Positions 23,301 through 38,049 are shown, counted from the stretch's first letter. The stretch: DNA of 64,000 nt from Pyrocephalus nanus (GCA_038380795.1 CM076259.1:79643224-79707223), one strand, 5' to 3'. The notes: generated from the sequence alone by a model not told the origin. Made by a program: numbers and translations.

Positions 23301-26300
23301 ATTCCTGCACTGTCTGGAACCTTTTTTCAGAAGACTTTAAAATAATTTGTAACCAAAATAAAAAAAAAAGTTTAAATTATGCTTATAACATCTAAACGGA
23401 AGACAGAAAAACAAGAAGAAGCCTGCAGCAGGCATAATGCATTTATAACTTCTTTCATATTTCTCAGTGTTCCTTTTCTACATTGCTTTGAGGGCAGACA
23501 GTGGAATAACTAACATACTATCTAGTATATTGCTAGTTTATATATATCTTCATATAAAAATCTACATTCTCATGTTCTATAGCTCCAAATAACTAATATT
23601 TTAGCTTAAAATTATGAGATACCATTTACAGTATATTCCAATTTTAATTTCTTCTGGGGTTTTTTTTGGGTGTTTTTGATGAAATAGTTTGCATATCTGT
23701 ATCTGTACTTGTACAGACATGTATGTAGAATGAAAGAGGCTTAAAATAGGTGATTCAGGCTTCACTCTGCTGCTCTGCCTGGCAATGGATTTTGCCTCAG
23801 TACAGCTAACCATAATCTGCTGCTTTTTCAGCTTCAACAACACATCTTCTGGTGTTGACAAGAAAAGACATCGTTTGTTTTAGTGGATTTGATTTCAACT
23901 GGAAGCAAAGTCAGTCCTACCAAAGCACATAGTTGCTTTGCCTGTCCATCCAAATGGTTACTCTGGTGCAGGCAACACAAGGGCTCAGACTGACAAAAAA
24001 ATAAACAATAAAAGTTGAAAATTCAGAATTACTTACAGCTGAAAAAGGTCACTGGAAGCAAAGGGCAATACTTTCAGTGACAGTCTAGGTAATTTTGGAC
24101 CTACATGTCATCCTCATACAGCACTTAAGAAGACAGGACCAGACTGTTACACACAAAAAGTGCCTGAGGCACAAAAAGCCTCCATATGAATTTCAACTGT
24201 ATCCAGGGACTGAAATCACATTAATTTTGGCCAGTTCAGACATGTGAATGGACTGGCCATAGACCCCAGTAATGAGTTGCTGCACAATGGATGAATCCCA
24301 GGAAATTCCCAGCTCTGCCATAGGTTACTGGTAAAATCATTTTACTAGATTTTTTTTGTACTGTTGTAATGAAAGACATGAATTCCACAGTCCCTGTCCT
24401 TCTATTACTGTCTGAATCCCTCTGCTGATAATTTATTAGGTTTCTCTGTTTGAACAACTGCAGGTGGTAATAGAGTATGCAGAAATTTAAGACATGTTCA
24501 CAGTTTGATGTGGTGGAGTTCATAAAATATAATTACTGCGGAGTAATATGAACACTGTATTATAAAGGTGTGGAAACCAGTTGATTTTATGAATTCACTG
24601 TGTATACCTCTGTAAAGTGACAGCTTATATTTTAATTTTGAGAATAACCTGACATATCTATTATTATTTTTACTTCCATTTCCATATGAAATCTAAGGCA
24701 CTGCTGGCATCACTAACTAATGGATATTCTTGAATCTTGAAAATCTTCTGTTTAATGAGAACGTCATTCAAGAATATGGTCAGGAAAATGAAGATAGACA
24801 GATTAAAAAAAAAAATTAATCATTACCAGAAAAGGAACATCATTCCAGTTATCAAGATGCCCCAGTGAATCAAACTAAAAAACAAAGTTGAATTTTGTAA
24901 AGATAAGCTCTCCTCTATCTCTAGGTGAGAGAAAGGAGGGGATTTCAGCAAACACAGCAGTAACCCAAATCCTGCATCTGTAGTTTCTTGTACTAAGTGG
25001 AAGCTTGGGCATCCTGCAAACTGGGCACTGGGTGTCTCCAGTGTCTGAGGAAGCCACAGAAAAATCCAAGTGCCACTTCAGTCCAACAGCATGCTTGCAG
25101 GACCCCATCTCATCATTCTCATCATGCAGCCGAAACTACAGCACCATGTTGAAACAATTAAGAGAGCACAAACCCTTTTGTTGATCAAAGAGAAAACAAG
25201 AGGCTGGAACCAGAGTGTACCCAAACTAAAGAAAGCTTAAAGAAAGTGTAGCTTCATTCGCAGAGTGCCATATGGCAGGAAAACTTGCCTTCAGAACACC
25301 CTTTTTGATCGTTAAAATAACTAGGATGTGCTGTGAAGGAGTGCAATTTGATATTTAACCTTTTGTTACTGATGACTGTTGGTCTGGAATTCAATGCCCC
25401 AATATTAGCCACAGAATATGTCCTTTTCACTTTTTTATTTTTATCTAGCTCTTCATTGAGAGATTGCCACAAACCACACACAAGGAAATAAGATGCATGA
25501 GTAACTGTCACTTCTGTATTCTTTTGAAATGAAATACATTTTATTATTCAGCATATCTGTCATCCTCATCTCCTCCCTTAGCTCTAGAAATTCCAGCTGT
25601 AAGTACCTATTGTAAATCATATGTATAAACTCTGATATTCCCAGCATCACAAAGTATATATATTCCATATGTCTTAGCACATTCTGCTTCATTTGAAGTA
25701 GGAAACATGCAGCAGAGAACCAATTTGTCTTAAAAAAAAAAAAAAAATGGAGATCCTTGGTGAAAGGGCTGATCGAAATTTCTGCAAAAAAGCATAGACT
25801 TAGCAATGTATAATCTCACCTCAATAAATTATGCCTGCAAAGACCAAGGCAATACTAAATTCTAATATTCCACTTATGTAATATTCTCTCCCAATTCTCC
25901 TATTCACTGAGGACAGATACTTGATACAGTGTCAGCATGATGTTAGGGAAAACATACAACTGTACAGATCCTCAAGATATGTCAGTCTGCTTGAGTATTT
26001 CATCTCTATCTATTTACCTTTTTTTTCTATTCTTCTGTTTGTAAAGGTGCACCCCTAGTTCTGTTGCTGATTGAATGCACAGTTCTCATTTGGGCAGGCA
26101 GCTGGCAAATACAGCCCTATTCTTGATGAGAGTGAGAAACAACACATTGGAAAGGCTTGAGCTCTGGTAAATGGAATACTAAATCTATATAAATTGAGAA
26201 TTGACATCTGTACTCTAGACATCTCCTCTTCCTGACCCTGCCTTGGATGTTGAGTTTGCCAATGTGAATGGAATAATTTATGTCAGAGGAATAAGACCAT

Positions 26301-26624
26301 ACTAGGTGATCTAATAGTCATTTAGTGCCTGTTCTGTAACTTCCACAAGGAGCACAAAAAACCCTGAGTATGCTACCAAGTAAATTCACTGTTAGAAACC
26401 ATAATTTCCTCATTATCTAACAGGATTTGGCTGAAGAATTCAGTTGTATACTTAAAGCAGTCATTTAACTCAGTGATCACAGAGATACTTTCCAGGATAA
26501 TTTTAAGGGCACCCTTTGATAGTAGCTGGACTATACACTCTGAAAGGAACACAATCCTGAAAAATATTTGAGCCCTAAAATCCAAACCTCTGAGCAAAAC
26601 TATGCAACTAGACATCAGTATTGG
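20311..26624. other. Unique AT-rich non-coding DNA, no gene seen
   Basis: No repeat family or exon is recognised. The longest open frame is 129 codons on the minus strand (22753-23142); it has one hydrophobic stretch and no motif, and is treated as chance. A 16-A run sits at 25732-25747. Near 20320 a perfect Pol III A-box-like TAGCTCAGTAGG occurs without a matching B box, so no tRNA or SINE is called. Confidence 0.55.
25732..25747 (+). repeat. Poly(A) run, 16 A
   Basis: An uninterrupted A16. On the minus strand it is translated as poly-phenylalanine inside an otherwise featureless open frame (25453-25806), which shows that frame is artefactual. Confidence 0.9.
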
Positions 26625-26793
26625 CTTTATGGGCTGCAGGCACACCTTGCCAGCTCATATCCAGCCTCTCATCCACCAGCACTTCTAAGTCCTTTTGTGC
26701 GGGGCTGCTCTTGATCTGTTCATCCCCCAGCCTGTATTGATACCCAAGGTTGCCCCAATCCAATGGGCCCATTTCTTGAGCTTGTCCAGGTAG
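26625..26793 (-). mobile_element. CR1 LINE fragment, internal part
   Basis: Wording such as CCAGCCTCTCATCCACCAGC, then GGGCTGCTCTTGATCTGTTC and TTGAGCTTGTCCAGGT, matches minus-strand CR1 in the segment encoding the C-terminal part of the reverse transcriptase. It is homologous to about 44150-44331 in this window. Both ends are missing: no 3' tail on the left and no upstream RT on the right, so it is a short decayed or deleted relic. It is the only CR1 scrap I find in the first 38 kb. Confidence 0.8.
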
Positions 26794-29700
26794 AGAAGTA
26801 GAGCTACCGAGTGAAACCTACTTTCTACTTTTCAGGAGAAGAAGAAAAGAAAGTCAGGGATGGCAACATTGCAAGAGAAAAACTGCCTTTAGAGAGAAAG
26901 CAGCTTAGGAAGCCCTGTCTTCTCAGATCAGTCTGTAGTGAGAGGTAGTTTAGGCACCGGCTGTATGGCAGACTTGAGCTTATCAGAGGAAAAGGTATTC
27001 TGGTGGGAAAAAAAGGAGTGGTTTGTGGGCTTGAAGAATATTAAAAGCAAACAAACAAGCAAAACCACACACATAAACCACCTAATTCCTCAGTAGTTCT
27101 AGACTAATTAAAAAGCTCATATTGTACTGAAGGATGATGTATTATTACATTAATTTGAAAATATATTCTCTATTTCCATTCTTAATCAAGCTGGACAAGA
27201 GCATCTTCAAGCTTCATTATTGCTCCATTATTTGTTTAAAGGTGAAGACTGCAAAATCGTGATTACATATACAGAAGAATGAACTAAAGTTCAAGATGAG
27301 AGCAATGAGTGGACACTCCTCACACTGACCAATGCAACAGCTCCTTTTTGTTAATCTTAAGATGACAAATTAACAGGAAGTTAATTAAATTAAAATTTCT
27401 TGAAGCTTTACATTTTATATTACAACATTTGTAAGAACCAATCTTTATTCCTCTACTAAACCATTCCTTTCAGACAAAACAAGAAGTTGCTGAGCTATAA
27501 TTTTTAAAATTATTGCACATACTACAGTATTTGATGCATCTTAGAAAGCAAAGATATACTGGGCAAAGTGTTCATATATCAGCTGAAACCTCTTCTTTAA
27601 GATGCCTTTAAGATGTCTTTTAGACGCCTTGGTCACTGGAACCAAGAGAACTGTTCTTCAGTGTTTGGTACTCTGGTTCCTTAACTAAGGTTACAGCCTT
27701 ATTGTTTGTTAATCTACAGTCAAAATAAAGGTCTACATTTCACCCACTATCAATTCCAGTGGCTGAGAATGGGAAATAAGATAAAGACATCAAGAACCTC
27801 GGGAAATCATCTTCTACTCTTGGAAGTAAAGAAGACAGAATGTCTGTAAAAACCAGGATATCTCTTAACGTTAAGTCTAGAATTTTCCATACATAAATTA
27901 TTTGACCTGATTGCATCAAACACTTAAATCAGAGATTCATATTTACCATTTCTGAATGGAACTGTAACTGGTATCAACAGTGTTAAATAATATACATGAA
28001 GATGCCACCCTCTGTATTCCCTCGGGACACTGTAGGAACATAGAGATCCATCTCCTTGCAGATTTTGCCTTACAAAGGTCCCAGTGACAGCCCACACTAA
28101 ACTCCAACAAGGAAATTAAAGTAATAGTGAGAAGCTAATAACATAAATTTGATTTTTTCCTCAGTCATAAGATAATATGACAAATACTTGCTGAGGGATA
28201 GCAACTTGTCAACAAATACAACTTTGTTTTTCCATTTCACCATCTATATTTTATAGCAGATATCAAAAGGAAATCTTTCCTGATGGAAAAATTCTAATGC
28301 CTTTTTTTAGAAGTCTCTCTTAAAGGCCAGTGGGAGTCAGAGATTGTATTGTAACAAGGCTCAAACCTCACTGTAAGAATTTGAGACATCAGAAATCATT
28401 ATACATGGCTGGAAAGTCTTTGGCTATAAAGTTTATGTATCTTCTACTTAGTCTTATCAAGAGGAAGTTTGCAAAGTACTCAAAATCTAGATAGATAAGT
28501 TAAAGAAAAAGTAATATTTTTCAAGTTGTGTGAACTTCCTGATTTATCTTTTTTTATTTTCATTAAAACAAAATTTGAAGTCTTGCACCAACAGTGAGAA
28601 AAGGGAGAGACAGAGGGTAAACAGTAGAAAGAATATACAATACATTCATTGGGTCTTCCCAAATGGAGATAAAACATATACAGGAGTCATACAGAAAGAG
28701 ACAGGCTATAAAAGACTAGATGAAAATCCTAAAGGGGGAAATCTATTGTAAAGAGTCAAGGGGAGATCCACACATAAATGTAAGAGGATATCCTGGTGTT
28801 TAAGGCAGCAAGAAGGGGCCTTGGGGCCTTGACTAGTCTCATCCAAGATCTATAAGGCAAAGACTACCCTAGCAATAGTAAACAGCCTTCTCTGTGTGGC
28901 ACCATTCTGATATCAGAAGCAGTGCAGTCATGTTAACTCCTCCTAGGTATCTTTCTTGCAGAAAAATTATAAATCTCAAGTGCCCACATTGTCACCTCAA
29001 CCACACAGCTCAAAGGGAGTCTTTGAACATTACACCACAACTTGCCAGATTCTTAGGGTACACCTACGCTGCTAAATCACAGTTTTCTCACTGCTTATTT
29101 GATATTTCATCACACAGTTGAATCCTGCGTTTTCTATCCTCTCTAAAAAGGAGTCCTAACCACTTTTCTGTGGACACTTCACAAATTGCAGCCTGTCAAA
29201 AGGCAGTACAACCAACCACCATGTGATGTGCTCCAGCGATGTCCAAGTTCTGCAGGGTTAAGCAGTCACTCCTTAGCCAGGCATCGCAGCAGTCTAAGTA
29301 GCACACATCAAAATGCTGCTCTGAAAGGCAGCCACACATTCCCCATGCAGGACCCAGAGAAGAACCAAGACCAGGTACCATGCTGTTTCTAGACAGACAG
29401 ACAGCTCTGGAGAAGCTAATCCTAAAAAAAATTGTTATCAAGATCCCTAGTTTTCTTTTATTTAACTAACAGTAGACACAGTCTTAGTTTCTGAAAAAGT
29501 AAATAAAAGTCTTAAGGGCAGTGTTTTACAGCTCCTTGCTGCAGAAGGAAGAACAGAAAAGGAGTACAGGATTTTTGCATCATAACAAAAGGGGGTGATA
29601 AGATAAAGATCAGCTCTGCACCACAAAAAAATGAATCCAAACTCTTTTAATTCTGCTGCCAATTTATGTAGGTGGATTGAGAAACTTGTAGGCAAACAGA

Positions 29701-29823
29701 TTTGTCTGGGGAGAAGATGATATTTCCTTGAAAAGGTTTTTCTTTGCTTAGTTCTCATTTTATTTACTTGATGGACTTTGTAACCAAGCTGGGCAGGCCA
29801 GGATAGAAGTTATTTAGCAGTCC

Positions 29824-29836
29824 TGCTGAGTCAGCT
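29824..29836 (+). promoter_or_regulatory. T-MARE-like palindrome (MAF/NRF2/AP-1 type site)
   Basis: TGCTGAGTCAGCT matches the 13-bp MAF recognition element TGCTGAGTCAGCA at 12 of 13 positions and contains the AP-1 core TGAGTCA. Large and small MAF, NRF2-MAF and AP-1 dimers bind such sites in vertebrates. A single site in 64 kb can occur by chance; no second site or conserved context is visible, so function is speculative. Confidence 0.3.
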
Positions 29837-32800
29837 GCTTGAGGGCCTAAATATGCTATGATAGTCCTGATGAGCCTGAGTAAGAGTGTCTGTAAAACCC
29901 TTAATTCCTGACAGGATCCTCAGAAATTGGTGACTACTACCCTGTAGGGTATGTATGGACATTCGCTGTGACATCTGCTTTGCCTGACTCCTCATCTTTC
30001 ACATCAAGGGAATTACACTTACAGCCTCGGGGCTATTAAACTAATTAAAATACATAGCATTAAAGATGGAAAGGCTGCTGATCTGGCTTCTGTAAAGATG
30101 TCAAAACAAGAGATCACTTTTCCTGTGAGTCTAAATAAAATCAAATTATACGTAGAGTAGATTAGATTAGAGAAGATCTGTTTCTTAAAGTATCTTATCT
30201 GTCCTCATTGTATTCAGTCAAAGCAGGCAGATGCACTGAATGCTCTTTATATCTGTGAGCCTCATGCTTGCATAGGGATCAAATTCTGATCTTGTAAACG
30301 TTTAGCTCATTCCAACAATGATATGTATAATCTGCATCTGACTCCAAAGCAGAGGATTTTAGCAAAAAGAGCAAGTAAACTGTGATGGGTATGTAAGTGC
30401 ATTAATGACTCCTGCTAAGTCTCAGTGATCCTCTTACAGGTACACAGGCTATAAGGGATCTAGAGTAAGCAAGGTAATGCATAGTGGTTCGTGCATAACT
30501 CACCCTGAAGGCAGAGCAGAAACAGTGCTTGCTGACAAGATGAGGGAATTGAGCTTTTTTTCAAAACTGTCTTAGCTGTTCAGGAGCTACCATGGAGATC
30601 TAGTGGGCATGAGTAGGATAAAAGCTCATGTTCAAAGGAGCTCAGTGGTTGAGGACTCCCTCAGAAAGAAGATCTAGAAAGCATCTAGCCCTGTTCCCAG
30701 CTCACAGACCATAGCCAGTGCGCTTCCATTTCATGCAAGGACAGCTCCGTTTTTGGGGAGATGTAGTATTACTTTCTCTCTCACCTGAGAGAGTCAGAAG
30801 TTGCAGGTGAGCTTTTAGTCCCCCACACCAGGGTGAAGGGTGCATATGGGCTCAATGCTTTTTTTTGATGATATCAGTTGACGTTGCTGCACACTGAGCA
30901 ACCCTGGCATCATTAAATGGTCACCACTATAGCAGCAGCAGTTCTGTGCATGTCTCTCTTACTTTTCTCTTCTGTTACATACGTGGCTAGAAGGCAGAAA
31001 ATTTGGAATGTTTTTCTCTTGAAGATAACATTTCATACAACTCTATTTGCAATCCTCTCTGAACCCTGCCTGCGGGGTGAAAGCCCACAGTGCTAAGGAG
31101 TCACATCAGATGTCCGGTGTCACACAGCATACCTTTAAATAAACCAAGCCTTGGGACAACTTAAAACTATGGAGCAGATGAAGCAATGAGAATAAAACTC
31201 AGTTATTCTGACTGTAAGGCAGGAATAACTTAACCTATCACAGATATTGACTGATCCCTCCTGGTTTCCTTTGGAGCACTTTCGTTCTTTTGATGCCAAC
31301 TAGGATCACCTCTATTAGTATGAGCAAAATTCACTCTCTTCAGAGCCCTAATACATAGACTAGTAGAATTCTCACTGTATCACTTATTTTTAAAAAAGTT
31401 TTTCTTATAAAATATATCTTAAAAGTGACAGATAAGGCACACTCTCCTTCTTTAAAATCTGTGGTCAGGTGCTGTCTTAAAAGCAGTGTTATACTGCAGT
31501 CCAAGTAAGTAAATATATTAATAAAGAAAAATCAAGTAACACAATGTAATCCAGTAATCTCATTTTACTGTCTAGATCATTCATTTGTACTGTGATTACA
31601 AATTGAAGCTCTTAAACTGCAGAAACACTTCCCAGCTGCTTCTGTTTGCTATCTTATCCAAAAGGTGCCCCAAGCCATGTCCCCTGGGCTCTGGCAGACA
31701 GACCACTTCAGAACCCTTCCTGAAGTAGACCCAGTTCTGTGCTGACCAAAAGGGACAGAAAATGGGCAGCAAATGTTGTTGGGTGTGCAACAAGATAAAC
31801 ACAGTGTTGCTTACAGAGCCGTATGGGGAAGGTACTGCTGCTGCCTTCTCCTCCTCTCACTGACACCCAAGAGTGCATATGTCTTCTTCTTTTCTGCTCC
31901 CCATTCCTGCCTCAGCACTATCTTAACTTCTGAGGAGGACCAGTTTGATCCAACCTCAAGTCACCCTGACTAATGAAGTGGAATGAAATAAAACAGCACT
32001 GCTGCAACCAAGTTCTTGAAAACATTAGTTTTTCAGTGTGAATGAGATGATTATAAAGTTTTGATAACATCAAAACAGATTTTTAGCCAAGTCTAAAATC
32101 TATTTATTTGCAGGAAACTATTCCCTTTCTGACCCACTATATGAATGACTGTTTCAGTGTTGTTGCTACCTGTTCACATCCTTTCCAAAATATCAATTTT
32201 CTGCCTCAACATGACAAGCACTATCCTGCAAAACACAAGACAAATATCACAAAGTACATCTGCTTTGCACACACCTCTCTTTCCACCTAGACAATATACT
32301 ACTGCAACACCCAAGGGAGATTATGAGAAGAGTCTGAATGTTTACCAGGTTGGTCGGTACAGTAGCAGGAGGCCTGTCCACATTGCCACATGTTCAGAAA
32401 ACCATACACAAATGTCCATAACATAAATATAAATCAGATCCAAAGTTCACAAGCATAGTGCTCCCTTCCTTGGATGCCTGCCTATGCACTGAACAGGCTG
32501 TGTACATTTGGATGTGGACAAAATTGATGCAGTTTTTTGCTTATCAAACATCCTGCTTGTGCCCAGAACTAAATGGCACATAGTTCCTGTTAGCCCGGAC
32601 AGAACAGACTCATTCTGCAGAGGACTAGCATACACTCTCGAGTTTATGGCACCTGTATAAATTTTAGTTCTCTGAAGTGCTAAAATGGACCTCAACATAA
32701 TGTAATGCTCTTTAAAGTTACAGCATAACTTATGCTGCTTTTAAATACTGAGGATTTCATCCTTTCCATCTAGGAAGGTGAAGAAAGGGCCATGGAGTTT

Positions 32801-35800
32801 TTTCTCTAGGAGCCCCATACAGTACCCTTTGCAATCTTGTTCTGGTGATAAAATCTGCTGTGGAGCTGGTGAAAGTAAAAGGCAAAAACCTCCCCTTGAC
32901 GATTCAGATTCAAAATACATATTTTATAATTTTACATTATTCCACAGTAAGTATCAGATAGAGGGGGAAAAATAGAAACATTGTGGATTTGCATAAGACA
33001 CGTGCAGTACAAGGAAGCTTGTGAATTAGTAGAAAAAAAGCAAGAAACTATTTATTCCAAAAGAGAAAGTTCCTTTTAATGAAATAAAAAAATAAAAAGA
33101 ATAAACAATTTGGAATGTGCCATGTCTTCAGTATTGCTACCTATCATCAGAGAACAACACTCCATGAAAACAAATCTACAGATATGTAAAAAAACATTCA
33201 AAATGTTTGAATTTTTAGTAAGGATATTAAAAGAAAGGAGATTTAAGCAATCTTCTTAATGAAGAAAAAGAAGATGTACTTAACTTTCAACTCACCCACT
33301 CCCAAACCTTGAAGGACATCAAAAAGTGCATCTTGAGTAAATTGGCAACTATCACTTTTATCTGTGGTCTTCAAACCCTGCCAATATTAACATGAAGTGC
33401 AGCTTCCATATTTGAAAATGAAGTACACAGGTCCTGGACACCTAAAGTACCTTTGACAGTGGGCTGCTACAAAAAGAAAACTGAAGATATTTACAAGTGA
33501 GAGCTAATATTAAAACTGCAGGCAAGATGGATGTATTCATTTCAGTAGGTTTGCACTCTTTTATGTAATAAACATATTTACTGGTACTGAACTTCAAGTA
33601 ACTAAAGTCAGAGACGATTTCTTTCAGTTTTTTTAATGACTGAATCACTTCCTACCCTTTTAAAACACCATCTTTAGCAATTGGTGAATGCTTTTCCTTA
33701 GAACTCCAGTGCAACTACCTCTGAATCATCAGATTCAGTTAGTGGCACCATGTTACCTAGAGAGCAGTGTTAAATCAGATAAAGAGGATAAGAGGAAGCT
33801 CAAAGTGATTTAGTCTGAAAAAGGATTGGACGCATTTACTAAAAAATAGTTGCTTCTTTTGGGGAGTAATACAGTGTGCTACAAATATTTGGAGACTACT
33901 AAAACCATTTTTGGGAAAAGAGTTAATTTAACACATAACGAAAAAAAAGTAAATTAAATGTTAAGATTACATCAGGAAGAAGCACATGTATGTATCTTTC
34001 CAAAAAAAGCACCCTGCTTTCAGTCATAGAGTAATCAGGCAAGAGAAAAGGTACAAATCTCATTTTCTGGGGGTTTGAACATAGAAGTCAGTATTATTTT
34101 GATTATTTTAAAAGTAATAATACAGTAATTCTTTATGGAAATACAGGAAATGATTTTGTGTTTTGAGGAGACAAGCATGTTAAAGCTTCCTATCCTTGCA
34201 GTCACAGAAGAATACTCTTTTGTGCAATGGGATCGTCTTCTTCTACCTTGAAAAAGGTAGGAATACCAGAGATTGATGTAAATCAATGAATTTTCTCAAT
34301 TTTACACTTCTTCCAGCAATACTGTTGCCTGCAATGACAGTGTTTGCTGCTTGCTTCTATGCCAGACCCACTTGGGGATATCTAAACATACTGCTTTGGT
34401 AAGGAATGGCTTTGCTCTGGCTTGCACGTCAACACAGACCAAGGCAGCACAGCACAAGGCTCACACCATGGTAGGTAATGCCCTACCTTAATGCTCATAT
34501 CAGGAGATAAAAATACCTTTTTGCAACCTTCTATTAAACAGTGCAATTATCTAGAAGGCATAGACACAGTATCCCATAACTGTATGACATGAAAGGTGGT
34601 CAGATGAGTGATCAGGACTGTTATTTGTCTTTTAATCTCCTGACAGTCCACACAAAATTGTAAAACATGAACTGATAATTCCTTCAAAGTTTACATGTAT
34701 GCCACGGCTATCTCAGAAAATGATAAGTGATGTGGTAGACATTTAATAATTTACTTGACAGAAACACTAAGATTTTAACAATTTCTAGTGGTGTTGAAAT
34801 CATTGTGACAAATTTTAGTATATCTGAAAAGCTGCTCTGTTCAACACTGTAGTCTTAGTGTTATCTGCATAGCACAGAAGCAGTAAAGGCTAGTAAAATG
34901 TTATCTGTGCTATTTCTTCTTTCCCTATAAGTCCAAAGTGTTTGGGTACAAAGGTCATGCAGCTCAGTGTACTTTTTCTGTAATTACAAAGTGAACACCA
35001 TCTGACTTTATGTTAGGTAGTTGTACAGCAAACACTTTTACCCACTGTACTTATTTATTTATGTAGAAGTCGATAGCTGAAAAGGATTGCGCTGGTTCTC
35101 TCATGGTGCTTTGAGCGCATGAACAAATGTGTGAGCTGTTTCCCTACAAAACAGAAGTGAGAATCTGGTTGTTGGACTCATCACACATGGTCAGGTAGAG
35201 CAGATATGCCAAACACTGAAGTCACCAACCCCGCAGGACTTTCTCTGTGCTCAGGATGTAGAACAAAGAAGAAACCAAGCTTCCAAGAGCACTGAAATAG
35301 GCTTTTGCTGCAACAACTTGCTTGCTGAACTTCACTCTAGTGGTAAACTTCCACCTTGCACTGTGGTTTCTAGCAATGTTTTTCCAAGTTATCTCTCCAG
35401 GAGTATTTGAGGCCCTCCACTGTCACAGAATTGCCCTGTTGATTGCTGTCAATACTGTTACCATCCTTGTTTCATTACCAGATTTTGAATCCTTCAAAAT
35501 ATCTTCTGATGAAACTCATGTGAAAGAACAATTTGAGAAATAATATCTGAATGTACAGGCAGGTGTTTTCCCAGAATCATTTTTTTCCAGACTGTTTGAA
35601 ACTGCTTCCAGACCTGGAATGCATGCCCAGTTTTTTAAGAGATAAGTGGATGCTTCCAGTTACAAATATGAGGAAAATAAATGAGTACAAAAGGATTTGG
35701 AAATGGACAGGGCCACTTTCACATTACCGATGTTTTTTTCTACTCCTTTTAATGTCTCCTGTCAAACTGTTGCAAAATTATAATTATAAATCCTTTGTCT

Positions 35801-35826
35801 CTCTCTTTTCTCCCTGACATACAAAC

Positions 35827-35857
35827 GTCACCATCAGACATCACCATCACCATCATA
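35827..35857 (+). repeat. Short CAT/CAC trinucleotide run
   Basis: An imperfect alternation of CATCAC units, interrupted once by AGA. Low-complexity sequence with no coding context. Confidence 0.7.
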
Positions 35858-36680
35858 CAGACCTGTCTTCACTGATTACTCTCCAAACCTGATCTTTGAC
35901 AAGCTAGTAAATCTCATTGTATTTAACATTTGGTTTCTTCAACATACATTTTTGACACCAAAGAAATATTACTTTTTGTAAAACTGTGAAGTCATTCAAG
36001 TACTACAGAAAATACAAAAGGACCTTAAGAGGCTAAAACATCCTGCGAATAAAGAAAAATAAAATTCAGTTTAGAAAACAGAGAGAAAAATAAAATGTCT
36101 TGAAAAAATAACCCAACTGAAGTGTTCAGCAACACAGTTACGACACTTTCTACTTAACCAGCTAATGTGTTTTACCAGATATTGGGAATAATTCTTCCAT
36201 CCTACACCTGAGGCAGACAAGATCTCAGAATACCAGGTGCCTTATTTACAATAAAACAAAGAGTGAAGAAAAATGTAGATAGCAGAAGAAATACAGGCCG
36301 TGTGTGGTGCTATATGCCTGGTCACAGGATGAAGGTCAAGGTCAGAGAAAGGGCAGAGACTAGTTGTGGTGGGATTCTTCTACCTACCTCTTTTTAAATT
36401 GTTCTCCATCACGATCAACTAGATATTTTGTTGTCTTTGTTGTTTCTTTTCTGGATTTGGGTGAACTTGTGACAGACTCTGTTCCCATGCAAGGGAATAA
36501 AAGCAGAAATCTCCTATTACCAGCTTAATGCCAGTGTCTACTCCTTGCATTTACCTTCTTGAAGGTCTAGAGAAAAAAAACAGTGATCCAAACACACACT
36601 CATCCTCCCTGGAGATGATAAGAAACCTCTGGACTTAGGTGATAAAAGGTTTTTCCTCTACTGTGAGATTGTGTTTGCTC

Positions 36681-36721
36681 AAAACAAAAAGAAAAGCAAA
36701 ACAAACAAACAACAAACAAAA
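36681..36721 (+). repeat. (CAAA)n-type A-rich simple repeat
   Basis: Imperfect C-plus-A repeats with a 4-5 bp period. No retroelement is recognised immediately upstream to which it could be a tail. Confidence 0.75.
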
Positions 36722-38049
36722 CCCTGAAATACCCAAGCCCACACTTTTTTAAATATCTCCTTTTTCTGTTTGGGTTTTGTGGAGGTTTGTGGAGGTTATC
36801 TTTACGGACTCACCCTTTTTCTTCTTTCTAGACATTTTCTGCTGCTCCATTTAAAGAGAGTCTAGTTAGGTGTAAATGTTATGTGTGTATAAGAGACTGT
36901 CAGTGAGAGGGAGGATAAGCATACACTTGGAATTTTGCTGAGCCTATAATCAGTCCCAGGCTAAAAGACAACCCAAATACCCTGTGATCTGTGCTTACTT
37001 AGGCTATCAGTGTTTCCCTCAGAGGGAGTAACCCCTGGTGTATGGAGAAAAAAGGTCTTACTACTTCCCTTACTTGTTAATAATTATTATAATTCCAAGC
37101 AAGCTTCCAGTTAGTGTGAGCTAAATGCTCAATCCTTCAAATCATAGTTTCCTAAATAAGAATCTCTAAGCCTAAATAAACATAATGTTTAGTTTCATTT
37201 GAATATAGAAGAGATTCAGTGCTTACATTTAAAATTTTTCCTAGAGCTACTGTTCTAATACTTCATACCTGATCTTTATCTGGCTGTTACGCTCATCTAC
37301 AACTGATAAAGGTTTTAAAAAGAAAAAGATCTCTATGTCATGGGTTCTTGTTTTAATTTTTTTTTTTAATAAACTGTCACAGGCAAAATGTAGAGAGCTT
37401 TTAAACTGATTATATAATGCACAGAAAGATCCATTCCCTCCTTAGTCATCAGTAACACTGTTAAGTAAGCAGCTGCAATCCACACACCCATTTTTGCTTT
37501 TATCATGAAAACAGAATGAAATTTATCAGTTATCAAACACAATGCCTTCTCTGCACGAATAAATTATCTTGTGGTTATAACTTACAAAATGTTCCCATCT
37601 CTATTCATACCAAATGCATCAAGTCATTTGGATGACAGAACACTACAAAAATTATCTGAACTGTCAGGAAGCTGCAATGACTTATTGTATAAAAATTATT
37701 CCAATTTTTACCAATTCAAAACAGTAGCAAAAAGGGAAAAAGAGAAGCCTTTCAAGAATATTGGTCATATATAGTTCAGAATGAATCATCACTGACTAAA
37801 TCATGTTTGTTCTTTCTAAGGAATCAATGATTTACATCTTAACAACACCTGACAGGAAAGTCATGGTCCCTTCTTTCAAACAAATCTCCTCCCCACAAAA
37901 AAAGCACTGTATGAAATTTTCAAAGTATCGACAAGGTTTTTTTAACACGATTTACAGTAACAAATACCTTCTTACATTTTGCACTCAAATAATGTCATCC
38001 ACCATGAAATAATGTAAAGCCTGAATCATTATAGCAGTCTGCAACCTGC

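Larger units (their letters stand above)
26794..38049. other. Unique AT-rich non-coding DNA, no gene seen
   Basis: About 11 kb with no recognised repeat family, RNA gene or exon. Open frames are 98 codons or shorter and lack motifs. A splice-acceptor-like TTTATTTGCAG at 32104-32114 precedes a 59-codon frame, but no donor follows. Minor features are a T-MARE-like site at 29824-29836, a CAT/CAC run at 35827-35857 and a CAAA-type repeat at 36681-36721. Confidence 0.55.

Noticed and set aside
25453..25806. 117-codon minus-strand open frame with a phenylalanine run
   Set aside because: The run is the A16 homopolymer at 25732-25747 read backwards. The rest is AT-rich with no motif.
32104..32290. 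Possible exon after a splice-acceptor-like TTTATTTGCAG
   Set aside because: There is no donor site, the frame ends in a stop after 59 codons, and a second overlapping frame (32145-32426) looks equally good. Acceptor-like text is common in T-rich DNA.
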